From: Deltaproteobacteria bacterium
GTDB taxonomy: Bacteria; Desulfobacterota; Desulfobacteria; Desulfobacterales; Desulfobacteraceae
Assembly: GCA_013151635.1 (NCBI GenBank)
Contig: JAADHV010000074.1
Location: 100,959 to 136,819 of the forward strand
Length of the DNA stretch: 35,861 bases
Reading direction: 5' to 3'
Both the position numbers and the translations under genes were made by a program. Below, piece by piece: positions 1-8,732 of this stretch (positions are counted from its first letter, which is position 1; each line of letters opens with the position of its first letter). Below the pieces are notes generated by a model, which saw nothing but the letters and a program-made list of their open reading frames with translations, searched no databases and was not told the DNA's origin.

Positions 1-463
1 CCAGGTGGTCTGATAGCCGGTCTGTAAATTTTATATCAGGCGTTGAGCAGGGAATTTTATTATCAAGGATTTTATAATTGCAGGATGTCCCCTCATCCAC
101 AAAGGCATTTTCAGGAAGAATAACATCTCCTATCTCTAACTTATCCGTCAAGGCACCGCACCAGCCAAGAACAATAATTTTTAAGGCACCCCTGGCAATT
201 AATGATTCCAGCAGCATTGCAGCATAAGGGGCACCGATAAAAGGTCCTGCAATAGAAATACCCTTATCATACTCTTTTAGTGTGATAAGGGTACCCATAA
301 AAAAAGGGGAAACCTTAAAGTCTGAAGCCCTTGATTTTATGAACCTGATATCAGGTTCGCAGCTTACCATTAAAGCCACAGGACCAATATCAGGCGCCCC
401 CCTTGCACCCAAAGGGGGTACCTGGGATTCATTACTCAGGTCCGACCAGGTCGGATAATTCAT
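1..463 (-). CDS. Nucleoside phosphorylase family protein (3' end outside window)
   Basis: This is a partial gene: the first 154 codons are present and the remainder lies beyond the left edge. The translated N-terminal part contains the run GPFIGAPYAAMLLESLIARG, followed by a hydrophobic strand ending LGWCGAL and then GDVILPENAFVDEGTS. This is the phosphate/ribose-binding core of the purine/uridine phosphorylase superfamily (PF01048), which cleaves nucleosides with phosphate to a base and ribose-1-phosphate. The substrate cannot be told from this part. I chose the ATG at 463 because GAGG lies six bases upstream and the frame stays open. This start overlaps the end of the preceding small gene by 32 bases, suggesting translational coupling. 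An internal ATG near 370 is a possible alternative start but would remove the first conserved strand. Confidence 0.75.
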   Translation of the reverse strand, partial: MNYPTWSDLSNESQVPPLGARGAPDIGPVALMVSCEPDIRFIKSRASDFKVSPFFMGTLITLKEYDKGISIAGPFIGAPYAAMLLESLIARGALKIIVLGWCGALTDKLEIGDVILPENAFVDEGTSCNYKILDNKIPCSTPDIKFTDRLSDHL

Positions 464-689
464 CCTTTACCTCATCTATGATATCATAAATCCATGCAAT
501 ATCCTCAATGGAAAGCCGGCCTGCCTTGGAAGGCACCCTGTCAGTCCCGTCTTTTTTTTTCAGAATCCTAGGGCCAAGCTGGACTTTTGGTTCACCGTCC
601 CCATACTGCTGGATTGAAATAAGAAGCCCTGTTTCTTCGTTTTTCCATTCTTTAAGTTTTTTATCCTTTTCAGGATCATATCCTGCCAT
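432..689 (-). CDS. Small conserved-looking protein, possibly PC4-like fold
   Basis: An 85-residue, highly charged acidic/basic protein that I cannot name with confidence. It starts MAGYDPEKDKKLKEW, has a central segment that reads like two or three beta strands (GLLISIQQYGDGEPKVQLG) and ends in one long amphipathic helix (SIEDIAWIYDIIDEVKDEL). The strand-strand-strand-helix order resembles the single-stranded-DNA-binding PC4/p15 coactivator-like domain found in small bacterial proteins, but this is inference from pattern only. It lies 27 bases downstream of glyS on the same strand and overlaps the start of the phosphorylase gene, so it is probably cotranscribed with both. No signal peptide or membrane segment is present. 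Confidence 0.6.
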   Translation of the reverse strand: MAGYDPEKDKKLKEWKNEETGLLISIQQYGDGEPKVQLGPRILKKKDGTDRVPSKAGRLSIEDIAWIYDIIDEVKDELSDLVGPE

Positions 690-716
690 AAATTTTCCCT
701 CCCTGACTCTCAGATT

Positions 717-2792
717 CTATATCATAGAGAAATCTGCAATATTTTTAAACAAACCAGACACGGCCGATAACAAACCAATCCTGTTAAGCCTTATATTTTC
801 ATCATCTGCCATGACCATTACATCTTCAAAAAAAGTATCCACTTTGGGCCTTAAACCCGCAATTCCAGAGAGTGCTTTATCATAATCTCCTTTTCGAATC
901 AAACCTTTAACCAATTGCTTAACCTCATTAACCGCAGTGAATAATTCTTTTTCACTAGGATCTTCAAAAAGGGATTCATCAACAGACGGCAGTTCTTTTG
1001 TTTTTGCTTTTTTTAAAATATTTTCAACCCGCTTGAATGTTATGGAAAGGGGATCAAAATCAGGTTCTTTTCTTAAAGAATCAAGCGCTTTAATCCTTAA
1101 AGCAGCATCAGGAAGATTATCAAATGAAACCCTTAGTGCGGAGATTACAGCTTCTTTTGAAAATCCCCTGTCAGTTAAGATATTGACCATTCTGTTTTTA
1201 AAAAATTCCTTGATTTTCAAGAAAATCTCTTCTTTTTTATCCCCGGCATCAATATAAGGCTCAAGGCCCTTGTCAATCATGGATGTTAAGGGAAATACCA
1301 GATTTTCTTCCAGCATTATCTGAATAATGCCGATTCCCTGGCGCCTCAGGGCATAAGGGTCTGTGCCCCCTGTTGGTATCAAACCAACTGAAAAGCACCC
1401 GCAAATGGTATCTAACTTGTCAGCAACAGCCAGAAGACAGGCAGTTGGGTTTTCCGGCAGTTTACCACCTGAATAGACAGGTCTGTAATGCTGCTCAACG
1501 GCAAAGGCAATATCCTCTTTCTCCCCGGCTTTAAGAGCATAAACCCTGCCGATAACTCCCTGTAGCTTTGTAAATTCTATTACCACCTGGCTCACAAGGT
1601 CTGCCTTGCAGATTTGAGATGCTCTATCAAGATTGAGTTTTAGATTCTCTTTATCTTCATAGGCTGATTCTTCTGCAAGATACCGGGCAAGTTTTCCAAT
1701 CCTGAGGGTTTTATCATAAACTGTTCCAAGTTTTTCCTGGAAGGTTACATTCTTAAGTTTCCCTGTGAACTTGTCCAATGAAGATTTAAGATCCACTTCG
1801 TAGAAGAATTTTGCATCGGAAAGACGGGCCCGCAACACTTTTTCATGGCCCCTTGCCACAAGCTGCATGTCTTTTGCTTCTGTATTGTTAACAGCTATGA
1901 ACAATGGTTTTAAACCGCCTTTTTCATCCACCAGGGCAAAATACTTCTGATGTTCTCTCATGGCGGTTATAAGAACCTCATCCGGCACTTCAAGGAATTC
2001 ATCATCAAACTTTCCAACAACAGGGAAAGGTGATTCAACAAGGTTTGTCACTATATTGACAAGCTCGTCATCTTCAAGAATTTTTGAGTGGTGCTCTTTT
2101 GCCAGGGATTCAATGGCTTTTGTTAAAATTGCCTTTCTTTTTTCAATATCCGGTATAACGCCGGCAGATTGGGCAACCTCGATATAGCTGTCTGCCGACT
2201 CGACTTTATACTTCCCGGGACACATGAATTTATGCCCGAAAATTTGAGAAGATGATTTGATATTACCAACCTTGAAATCCAGGATCTTTTCTCCTAAAAG
2301 CCCCACAAGCGAAATAATCGGGCGGGCAAAACTGATGGAAAGGTCTCCCCATCTCATGCTTTTGGGAAATGGTATGGATAAAATTGTTTTTTCCAGGATA
2401 CCTTCAAGGATAGAAACCGAGGACTCGCATTTTTCTTCTATGACAGCAGTAAGGTACCGCCCTTTTTTGATGTCGGTGACCTTGATCCTGTCAAGCGCAA
2501 CACCGGCCTTGGCGGCAAATTTCTCAGCAGCAAGGGTTGGCCTGCCGTTCTCATCAAACCCGACTCTTTCAGGCGGGCCTGTAATGGTAGAGGTCTTTGC
2601 ATCCTGCATATCTGCAACATCATTAATCATCAAGGCAAGGCGTCTTGGCGTTCCAAATACTTCAGAGTCTCCATGTTTAATCCTTGATTTGTCCAGGGAA
2701 GCTATAATCCTTAATTTAAAGGCATTCAAAGCAGGAATAATATAACCGGCCGGGATCTCTTCTGTTCCTATTTCAATTAAAAGCGTATTCAT
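717..2792 (-). CDS. glyS: Glycine--tRNA ligase beta subunit
   Basis: The beta subunit of the bacterial alpha2beta2 glycyl-tRNA synthetase, needed for tRNA(Gly) recognition and charging in the cytoplasm. At 691 residues it has the usual family length. Recognisable parts are the N-terminal LLIEIGTEEIPAGYI start, the repeated beta-subunit core, the segment EHQKYFALVDEKGGLKPLFI (about residues 280-300), the conserved TGGTDPYALRRQ motif (about 472-484) and a C-terminal DALR-type anticodon-binding region ending with FFEDVMVMADD. Its ATG lies one base after the glyQ stop, so the two subunits are translated as a coupled pair. I see nothing broken or unusual. Confidence 0.97.
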   Translation of the reverse strand: MNTLLIEIGTEEIPAGYIIPALNAFKLRIIASLDKSRIKHGDSEVFGTPRRLALMINDVADMQDAKTSTITGPPERVGFDENGRPTLAAEKFAAKAGVALDRIKVTDIKKGRYLTAVIEEKCESSVSILEGILEKTILSIPFPKSMRWGDLSISFARPIISLVGLLGEKILDFKVGNIKSSSQIFGHKFMCPGKYKVESADSYIEVAQSAGVIPDIEKRKAILTKAIESLAKEHHSKILEDDELVNIVTNLVESPFPVVGKFDDEFLEVPDEVLITAMREHQKYFALVDEKGGLKPLFIAVNNTEAKDMQLVARGHEKVLRARLSDAKFFYEVDLKSSLDKFTGKLKNVTFQEKLGTVYDKTLRIGKLARYLAEESAYEDKENLKLNLDRASQICKADLVSQVVIEFTKLQGVIGRVYALKAGEKEDIAFAVEQHYRPVYSGGKLPENPTACLLAVADKLDTICGCFSVGLIPTGGTDPYALRRQGIGIIQIMLEENLVFPLTSMIDKGLEPYIDAGDKKEEIFLKIKEFFKNRMVNILTDRGFSKEAVISALRVSFDNLPDAALRIKALDSLRKEPDFDPLSITFKRVENILKKAKTKELPSVDESLFEDPSEKELFTAVNEVKQLVKGLIRKGDYDKALSGIAGLRPKVDTFFEDVMVMADDENIRLNRIGLLSAVSGLFKNIADFSMI

Positions 2793-2793
2793 T

Positions 2794-3675
2794 TTAATTT
2801 ATCCCTCCATTTTTCAACAACGGATGGCCCATTTCTTCTCTTTGGGCAACATAGGTTCTTGAACATTTCCTTGCAATATCCCTGATACGTTTAATATACC
2901 CGGTTCTCTGGGTAACACTGATGGCACCGCGCGCATCCAGGAGATTAAAAGTATGGGAACATTTCAAACAATACTCATAAGCCGGGATTACAAGCCCTTG
3001 TTTGATAATCCTATGGGCTTCTGCCTCATATTTTCTAAAAAGGTCCAGCAGCATATCCACATCAGCAATTTCAAAATTATATGTTGACTGTTCAACCTCC
3101 TGCCTGTGATAGACATCCCTGTAAGTAATTTCATTGTTCCATTTGAGATCAAATACATTATCCACGCCCTGCAGATACATGCAGATTCTCTCCAGGCCAT
3201 AAGTGAGTTCAACAGATACAGGTTTAACTTCAATGCTTCCTGTTACCTGGAAATATGTAAACTGGGTGACCTCCATGCCATCCAGCCAGACTTCCCACCC
3301 AAGGCCGGAAGCCCCAAGCGTCGGTGATTCCCAGTCATCCTCCACAAAACGGATATCATGTTCAAGAGGATCCACGCCAAGCGTTTTCATGGAATCCAGG
3401 TATAATTGCTGAACATCGGCTGGAGATGGTTTTAAGATCACCTGGTATTGATAATAATGCTGAAGCCTGTTCGGGTTCTCACCATACCGGCCGTCTGTCG
3501 GCCGTCTTGATGGCTGCACATAGGCAACCTTCCAGGGTTCGGGTCCAAGCGCCTTTAAAAGTGTGGTGGGATGAAAGGTTCCTGCCCCCACTTCCATGTC
3601 ATAGGATTGTATGAGGACACAACCCCGCTTAGCCCAGAAATTGTTCAGGTTTAAAATTACATCTTGAAAATTCAT
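2794..3675 (-). CDS. glyQ: Glycine--tRNA ligase alpha subunit
   Basis: The catalytic alpha subunit of the heterotetrameric glycyl-tRNA synthetase, which activates glycine with ATP. At 293 residues it is of normal length. It begins [19 protein letters not shown] and carries the diagnostic class II elements [19 protein letters not shown] and the motif-2 region [19 protein letters not shown] within residues 30-70. [17 protein letters not shown] is the conserved substrate-pocket stretch near residues 128-144. It is the first gene of the glyQ-glyS pair and lies 32 bases downstream of the GHMP kinase gene, so readthrough from the recO side is likely. Confidence 0.98.
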   Translation of the reverse strand: MNFQDVILNLNNFWAKRGCVLIQSYDMEVGAGTFHPTTLLKALGPEPWKVAYVQPSRRPTDGRYGENPNRLQHYYQYQVILKPSPADVQQLYLDSMKTLGVDPLEHDIRFVEDDWESPTLGASGLGWEVWLDGMEVTQFTYFQVTGSIEVKPVSVELTYGLERICMYLQGVDNVFDLKWNNEITYRDVYHRQEVEQSTYNFEIADVDMLLDLFRKYEAEAHRIIKQGLVIPAYEYCLKCSHTFNLLDARGAISVTQRTGYIKRIRDIARKCSRTYVAQREEMGHPLLKNGGIN

Positions 3676-3707
3676 TTTGCTCCATTTTTTTAAATAAAAA
3701 ATTATGG

Positions 3708-4748
3708 TTAAAGTATTAGAATACCTTTATTCTCAATTTTCGTATCAAGGATTTTTGCGCCTTTAACTATCCCGATTATTTCCTGCCAGAAGTTTCTTAA
3801 CTTATCCATGTCAGATGATTCTCCGATTGCCCAGAGACAGCCGCCTCCCCCTGCACCGGTGAATCTTGCGCCACAATCACACTCCACAGCCTTTTCAAAC
3901 AACTTTTTCCCGGTATTGTCAAGCACGTCAGGTGTCATATCAAGCCTCAATTTTGTTTCCTGGTTCATAAGGTCGGCGGCCCTCCTGAAATTCCAGGTTT
4001 TTACGGCTTTTGAAAATTCTTTTGTCAGACCTGCAATTTTTTCAAAAACCAGTCTTGTTGAGCCGCTGATAAAGGACTCAACCCATTGTTTATTAATGTC
4101 CTTTGAAACATGAGGAATTCCGCAATAGGCAACAAGAATATTTGAATTAAACTTATCAATTTCGTCTTCAGACTCAAAAACAGGAACTTTAGTGAATTCA
4201 GGAGAAATCTTCCCCATTGTCCAGAACCATTGATTCACCCCTCCGAAAGCTGCTGCAAGCTGGTCTTGAATACCACAGGGAATCCCTGCTACGCTTGCCT
4301 CGATATAATGGGCAAGCCAGGCAATCTCTTCCTTGTCTATTTGCTTGCCAACCACTTTATAAAATGCCGCGACAATGGCAACTGCTGCGGAAGAAGACCC
4401 TCCCATGGCACTTTTTGGCGGCGAAGCCGATTCGATCCTGATATGGACGCCATGGGCATCAAAATACTTTGCACATGCAAACATCAGCCCCATGGGATGA
4501 TTAAACGGTGATTCATCCTTTTTAAAAACCGCAGGTTTAAACCCTTTTGATGATACCTTGACATATCCTTTCTGCCAGGGGGAAAGGCAGACTCTTGTTC
4601 TTAAGTTAAGTGCCATGTTAAAGCTGGAAGGAGACAGATGGCTCAAAGGCAGATGAAACGTGCTGATATCCAGTGTACCGCCAAAATCCACCCTGCATGG
4701 GACAGATATAATTATTTTTTCATGTTCAAGTATTTTTTCTAAATTCAT
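3708..4748 (-). CDS. GHMP-family sugar/metabolite kinase, substrate unknown
   Basis: A 346-residue small-molecule kinase of the GHMP (galactokinase, homoserine kinase, mevalonate kinase, phosphomevalonate kinase) superfamily. All three signature motifs are visible: motif 1 [12 protein letters not shown] (about residues 17-28), the ATP-binding motif 2 [16 protein letters not shown] (about 109-124) and the C-terminal glycine-rich motif 3 [14 protein letters not shown] (about 296-309). The motif 1 form resembles the heptose-7-phosphate and fucose/galactose kinase side of the family more than mevalonate kinase, but the substrate cannot be settled from sequence. The start codon overlaps the recO stop by four bases, and glyQ follows closely. 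No surface-polysaccharide genes surround it, so the context does not help to assign a pathway. Confidence 0.85.
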   Translation of the reverse strand: MNLEKILEHEKIIISVPCRVDFGGTLDISTFHLPLSHLSPSSFNMALNLRTRVCLSPWQKGYVKVSSKGFKPAVFKKDESPFNHPMGLMFACAKYFDAHGVHIRIESASPPKSAMGGSSSAAVAIVAAFYKVVGKQIDKEEIAWLAHYIEASVAGIPCGIQDQLAAAFGGVNQWFWTMGKISPEFTKVPVFESEDEIDKFNSNILVAYCGIPHVSKDINKQWVESFISGSTRLVFEKIAGLTKEFSKAVKTWNFRRAADLMNQETKLRLDMTPDVLDNTGKKLFEKAVECDCGARFTGAGGGGCLWAIGESSDMDKLRNFWQEIIGIVKGAKILDTKIENKGILIL

Positions 4749-5524
4749 TTTTCCAGCCGTAGACGTCTAAGGAATTGCAGGCTTTTAAAATCCCTTCCCA
4801 TATGAAACGGGATAAAGGCTTCCAAAAGGTTTTCCCCCTCTTTTATGGCAAAGCTTGAGAACCTGATCCTGTCAGCCCTGTATATATCACTGTTATTTAT
4901 CCAGAAGAGCTGCTTTAAAGTACCTTTTGAAACTGTCATTCCATATTGGGATTTGTTTTTAACACAATTTGAACAGATGATCCGGCCTTCCCTAAAATCA
5001 AATCTTAAATTTTTCTGCTCGATCCGGTCAACTGATGTTTTGCATATACCGCAATATTCAATATTTGGAGAAAACCCTGATATACTCATAAATCTTATCT
5101 GGAAAAGAAGGCTCAGCACTTCTTTGGAAAGACTTCCCGTATTTAAGGCGTTAAGGGAAAATAACAAAAGAGCATATAACTCAGGTTGGACTTTATTTTC
5201 CTCAAGCCAGTAATGAATCAATTCCACCCAGAAACTTGCATAAGCGGTTTTAAATACATCATACCTTATATTAACAAACCCGTTTTCAAGGTCTGCCCAT
5301 GAAAGTATGATGAGGCCATTTTTTTTTTTTTTAGGAAACGTGCAATTGATATGATTAACAGAAAAAAGATCAAGCGCCCCTGAAAACCTCTTAACGCTCT
5401 TTTTCGCATTTTTGGCAATCACCGAAATTTTTCCTTTGGATTCAGTCAGGAAACTTATAATGAAATCATGATCACCATATTCAATTTTTCTCAACAATAT
5501 TGCATCTGTACTGAAACCGGGCAT
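4745..5524 (-). CDS. recO: DNA repair protein RecO
   Basis: A 259-residue RecO, the recombination mediator that with RecR loads RecA onto SSB-coated single-stranded DNA and anneals strands. The N-terminal OB-fold begins TDAILLRKIEYGDHDFIISF, with the typical KGKISVIAKNAKKS strand. A zinc-finger-like pair of cysteine motifs, CGIC (about residues 158-161) and CSNC (about 181-184), follows in the helical C-terminal domain. The length is usual. The coding sequence contains an uninterrupted run of 14 A residues (window 5319-5332) encoding PKKKKN near residue 65, a place where polymerase or ribosome slippage would knock out the gene. It overlaps the GHMP kinase gene by four bases. Confidence 0.93.
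   Translation of the reverse strand: MPGFSTDAILLRKIEYGDHDFIISFLTESKGKISVIAKNAKKSVKRFSGALDLFSVNHINCTFPKKKKNGLIILSWADLENGFVNIRYDVFKTAYASFWVELIHYWLEENKVQPELYALLLFSLNALNTGSLSKEVLSLLFQIRFMSISGFSPNIEYCGICKTSVDRIEQKNLRFDFREGRIICSNCVKNKSQYGMTVSKGTLKQLFWINNSDIYRADRIRFSSFAIKEGENLLEAFIPFHMGRDFKSLQFLRRLRLEK
5319..5332 (-). repeat. 14-A homopolymer inside recO
   Basis: On the coding strand, recO carries 14 consecutive adenines spanning four lysine codons and part of an asparagine codon. The frame is intact at this length. It is the longest homopolymer I noticed in the window. Such tracts are prone to replication and transcriptional slippage, and also to sequencing error. Confidence 0.95.
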
Positions 5525-5538
5525 TTATTGCAGCATTC

Positions 5539-6903
5539 CTAAATACCAAGCAGAAAATTTGCTATCATAAAATAGCAATAGATACTGACGATATCAACTG
5601 AAGTTGTAACAAAAGGGCCGGAGGCAACGGCAGGGTCAATATTAAACCTTTCAAAAACAAGCGGGAACATTGCCCCCAAAAGAGCGGCAAGTGACATGGA
5701 AGTTAAAATAGCGAGCCCGACAGCAATTGGTAAGGCCATGGGGAATGAATTTGTTTCAAAACTGAATTTTGCTATAATTCCAACGAAAAGACCGTAAACA
5801 AGACCTAAAATAAGACCTACTGCAAGTTCTTTTGAAACCACTTTGGCAAAATCCTGAAGATTGATCCTCCCTGTGCCAATACCACGAACTGTGATTGCTG
5901 AACTCTGGGTGCCGATATTGCCCCCCATCCCGGAAATGACAGGTATAAATGCGGCCAGACTGGTAAATTTTATAAGGCTTTCCTCAAATCCTCCAATGAT
6001 AAAAAAGGAGGCCACCCCTCCTAAAAAACTTGCAAACAACCAGGGCAGACGCATTTGCGCTCTTTTGACAACAGTCTGGGTTTCAATATATTCTTCACCC
6101 ACACCAGCCATCTTCAATATATCTTCGGTTGCAGCTTCATGAAGGATGTCTATTACATCATCAACGGTTACAATTCCAACTATTTTGTTATCATCATCCA
6201 CGACAGGAACTGCAAGATAGTCATACCTTGATACAAGCCTTGCCACTTCTTCCCTGTCCGTATATGGTTTTACACAGACAAGATCTTTTGCCATAAACTC
6301 TTTTAACGGCTTTTCAGGATGAACAACAACGAGCTGCCTTAAAGAACTGACCCCGACAAGTTTTCCATACTTATCCACTACATAAATATAAAAAGGCATT
6401 TCAACATCCAGGTACTTGTTCTGTAATGCTTCAATGACCTGTTTTGCCACAACATCCTCTTCTAATGCCACAAAATCGGTCACCATAAGACTGCCCGCAG
6501 TATCTTCCCCGTAGCTCATGAGCTGCTCGACATTATCCGACTCTTCTTCCTGCATTTTCGAAAGAATCTGGTCTGAAAGTTTTTCATCCAGAAGAGTTAA
6601 AAGAGAGGCCGCGTCATCTGAAGGCATTTTATCAAATATTGTCACAAGTTTTTTGAATTCAACATGCTTTACAAACTCAAGGAAAAGATTTTCATCCAGC
6701 AAAGAAAAAAGAAGACCGATTTGCTCAGGGTCATCCATAAGTTTGAAAAGCTTTTCCCGGTTATCAGGAGACAGCTCCTTAAAGGCTATGGAAAGATCTG
6801 CCATATGGGTTTTTGTAATGATATTCAACAAGTGCTTGGTTGCGCCGCGTCGCAGCAACCTTGTTAAACTGGCAGTCAGGATTTTTATCTGTTCATTGCG
6901 CAT
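5539..6903 (-). CDS. mgtE: Magnesium transporter/channel MgtE
   Basis: A 454-residue inner-membrane Mg2+ channel of the MgtE family. The domain order is complete: an N-terminal superhelical domain (about residues 1-130, with repeated PSDDAASLL and ELSPDNREKLF-like helices), a pair of CBS domains (about 131-260, ending IVGIVTVDDVIDILHEAATED) that sense cytoplasmic Mg2+, the connecting plug helix, and five membrane segments (about 285-454). The membrane part includes the conserved GGNIGTQSSAITVRG pore region and the closing GPFVTTSVDIVSIYCYF. It starts at an ATG at 6903. It sits 14 bases upstream of recO on the same strand. No leader Mg2+ riboswitch is visible in the short gap to the upstream surA-like gene. 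Confidence 0.96.
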   Translation of the reverse strand: MRNEQIKILTASLTRLLRRGATKHLLNIITKTHMADLSIAFKELSPDNREKLFKLMDDPEQIGLLFSLLDENLFLEFVKHVEFKKLVTIFDKMPSDDAASLLTLLDEKLSDQILSKMQEEESDNVEQLMSYGEDTAGSLMVTDFVALEEDVVAKQVIEALQNKYLDVEMPFYIYVVDKYGKLVGVSSLRQLVVVHPEKPLKEFMAKDLVCVKPYTDREEVARLVSRYDYLAVPVVDDDNKIVGIVTVDDVIDILHEAATEDILKMAGVGEEYIETQTVVKRAQMRLPWLFASFLGGVASFFIIGGFEESLIKFTSLAAFIPVISGMGGNIGTQSSAITVRGIGTGRINLQDFAKVVSKELAVGLILGLVYGLFVGIIAKFSFETNSFPMALPIAVGLAILTSMSLAALLGAMFPLVFERFNIDPAVASGPFVTTSVDIVSIYCYFMIANFLLGI

Positions 6904-6938
6904 GGTCTTCCTCTATCTTACAAAACAAAAAGCTATGA

Positions 6939-7883
6939 TCAAAACATAATTTTTATACTTGCCTTTTTCTTTAATGCTTTAAGCCAGGCTTCAAATTTTT
7001 TCTTGACCTTTTTGCGGTATAATTTTTCATGAATTTCATTATAGGCCTGTTCATATGTTTTTTTACCTTCCAGAACTATATCTTCCACATAAAAAATCTG
7101 GAAACCATTTGGGGTTGAGATGACGTTCGTATAATCACCCTTCTTGAGTTTTGAAATACTGTTTTTAATACTTGCAGAGAAATTATTGATGTCAAACATC
7201 CCAAGGTCACCTCCGTCTGATGCATTAGGTGACATTGAATATTTTTTTGCAAGGGTTATGAATTTCTTTTTCCTGTCCAGTTTCTTTTTAATTTCTTTAA
7301 TTTCATCCTCATTATCCATGAGGATATTTCTTAAATGATATTTTTTCCTGCCGGAATATTTTTTAAAATCAGCTTTATATTGTTTTTTGATGTCAATGTC
7401 CGTGATAATTACTTTTGATTTTACAGAGTAATTTATCAACCTGGATTGCAATATCTGTTTTTTAATATTTTCACGGTATTCTGCTAAGGTCAGGCCTTCC
7501 TCTTTTAAAGCATTCTTGAACTCTTCCCGGTTCAAAGATTTGGCTTTCCTTATATTTTCCAGCGCATTATTGATCTCAGTGTCAGATACTGTGATATGAT
7601 ATCTTTTTGCTTCCTGCTGGGTTAAAGACCTGTCAATCAAGACATCAAGCACCTTCTTGCTTATTTGCTTTAACATCTGTTTCTTCTTCCCGGCCGGATA
7701 CCCGGAAGACTCGATATCGTTTCTATACGGCATGGTCTCTTTATTGAGTTGAACCAGGGTGACAATATCATCATTCACAATGGCAACGACCCTGTCCACA
7801 ATGTCTGATGCTGCCGCCGGCCGGCAAAAGCTAAAATTTATTATCATCAAAGAAAAAATAAGCAGATTAATTTTCTTTTTCAT
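6939..7883 (-). CDS. SurA-like periplasmic peptidyl-prolyl isomerase/chaperone
   Basis: A secreted foldase for outer-membrane proteins. I take the start at 7883, where the protein reads MKKKINLLIFSLMI, a signal peptide ending around PAAAS; a longer reading from 7913 would bury this signal. The mature part starts with DIVDRVVAIVNDDIVTLVQL, the hallmark of the SurA N-terminal domain, and contains a single parvulin (PpiC) domain at about residues 170-270 with the typical SDGGDLGMFDINNFSASI and FQIFYVEDI elements. E. coli SurA has two parvulin domains; here only one is seen, as in many deltaproteobacterial SurA proteins. It overlaps the end of the upstream lipoprotein gene by 17 bases, so the two foldase genes are coupled. 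Confidence 0.88.
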   Translation of the reverse strand: MKKKINLLIFSLMIINFSFCRPAAASDIVDRVVAIVNDDIVTLVQLNKETMPYRNDIESSGYPAGKKKQMLKQISKKVLDVLIDRSLTQQEAKRYHITVSDTEINNALENIRKAKSLNREEFKNALKEEGLTLAEYRENIKKQILQSRLINYSVKSKVIITDIDIKKQYKADFKKYSGRKKYHLRNILMDNEDEIKEIKKKLDRKKKFITLAKKYSMSPNASDGGDLGMFDINNFSASIKNSISKLKKGDYTNVISTPNGFQIFYVEDIVLEGKKTYEQAYNEIHEKLYRKKVKKKFEAWLKALKKKASIKIMF

Positions 7884-8607
7884 TTTTACTTCCCTTAATT
7901 TTTTTAATGCCAATTAAAAAACTTTTCAGTTTTTCCTTATTGATTTCAACAGGATAGTCTTTCCCAAGCTTTTGTATCCATTCATCATAATGATCCTGGG
8001 TCTTTTGCATGCGAAGGTTTGATACCAGTTCTTTTTCATTTTCAATCTTTTTTAAGGCAGCAGCTCGATGGTAGGGATCGTGGGGGTCTTTCATACTGTT
8101 TTTTTTGTAAAACTCAATAATATCACGGGATGTAATTTCGATCTTTTGTTTGAGTTCCCGATCAATGAATTTATCCATGATCATATTTTTTTTAAACCGT
8201 TTTTTCCAAAAAGAATATGATATGGCATTTTCTAACATAATCTGGTCAAAACTGTCACCGGGATAATCCTTTCTGAATTCATTCTCGGCAATCGAAACCT
8301 CCTTATCTGTGACAATCACGCCCTTTTGGGCCGCAGCACTAAGAAGAATGATCTCTTCTGAAAGTGTTTTGGCAAGATCAATTACCATTTTATTATATTC
8401 TGCCAGGTTTTCTTTAATATTATATGGATATGCCGCCCTTTTCATATCAAGTTCCTCTGAAAATTCCCGGGCGGTAATGATCATGGATGAAGTTTTTATT
8501 AGAAAACTTGGGGCTTTTTCCTTTTCAGGTTCGCCACAGCCCGTAAGATACACAGCCATGTATATAAAAACCAGAAAAACAGAACCTTTTTTAAAAAAAT
8601 CTGTCAA
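7867..8607 (-). CDS. SurA N-domain-like lipoprotein (foldase without PPIase domain)
   Basis: A 246-residue lipoprotein. The N-terminus has a short charged start, a hydrophobic stretch and the lipobox LTGC (cysteine near residue 24), so the mature protein should be lipid-anchored. The body resembles the helical SurA/PpiC N-terminal chaperone region: IITAREFSEELD, a KGVIVTDKEVSIAENEFRKD helix pair and a C-terminal IEITSRDIIEFYKKN helix. No parvulin catalytic domain is visible between these parts, unlike the neighbouring gene. The start codon is a TTG at 8607, preceded by a run of five Gs about 12 bases away, which is a weak site. It probably acts as a holdase in the same outer-membrane biogenesis route as the coupled downstream gene; this is inference. 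Confidence 0.75.
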   Translation of the reverse strand: MTDFFKKGSVFLVFIYMAVYLTGCGEPEKEKAPSFLIKTSSMIITAREFSEELDMKRAAYPYNIKENLAEYNKMVIDLAKTLSEEIILLSAAAQKGVIVTDKEVSIAENEFRKDYPGDSFDQIMLENAISYSFWKKRFKKNMIMDKFIDRELKQKIEITSRDIIEFYKKNSMKDPHDPYHRAAALKKIENEKELVSNLRMQKTQDHYDEWIQKLGKDYPVEINKEKLKSFLIGIKKIKGSKNEKEN

Positions 8608-8732
8608 TTTATAAAATTACCCCCTGATTTTAGCTCAAAAACAAGTCTTCCAACAAAATTAGTATAAGTAGCACTACAATTTGTTTTGTGCAAGAAAATT
8701 CAAATTCCCGCCCGGATATTTGTTCGGGGTAA

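Noticed and set aside
508-885. Open frame on the plus strand opposite glyS and the small protein
   Set aside because: It is antisense to well-supported genes, shows low-complexity serine/phenylalanine-rich composition and has no family resemblance. The same holds for the other antisense frames across the window.
8608-8732. CCCG/CGGG inverted repeat after the OppF-type gene as a terminator
   Set aside because: The stem is only four to five pairs and no U tract follows on the minus strand.
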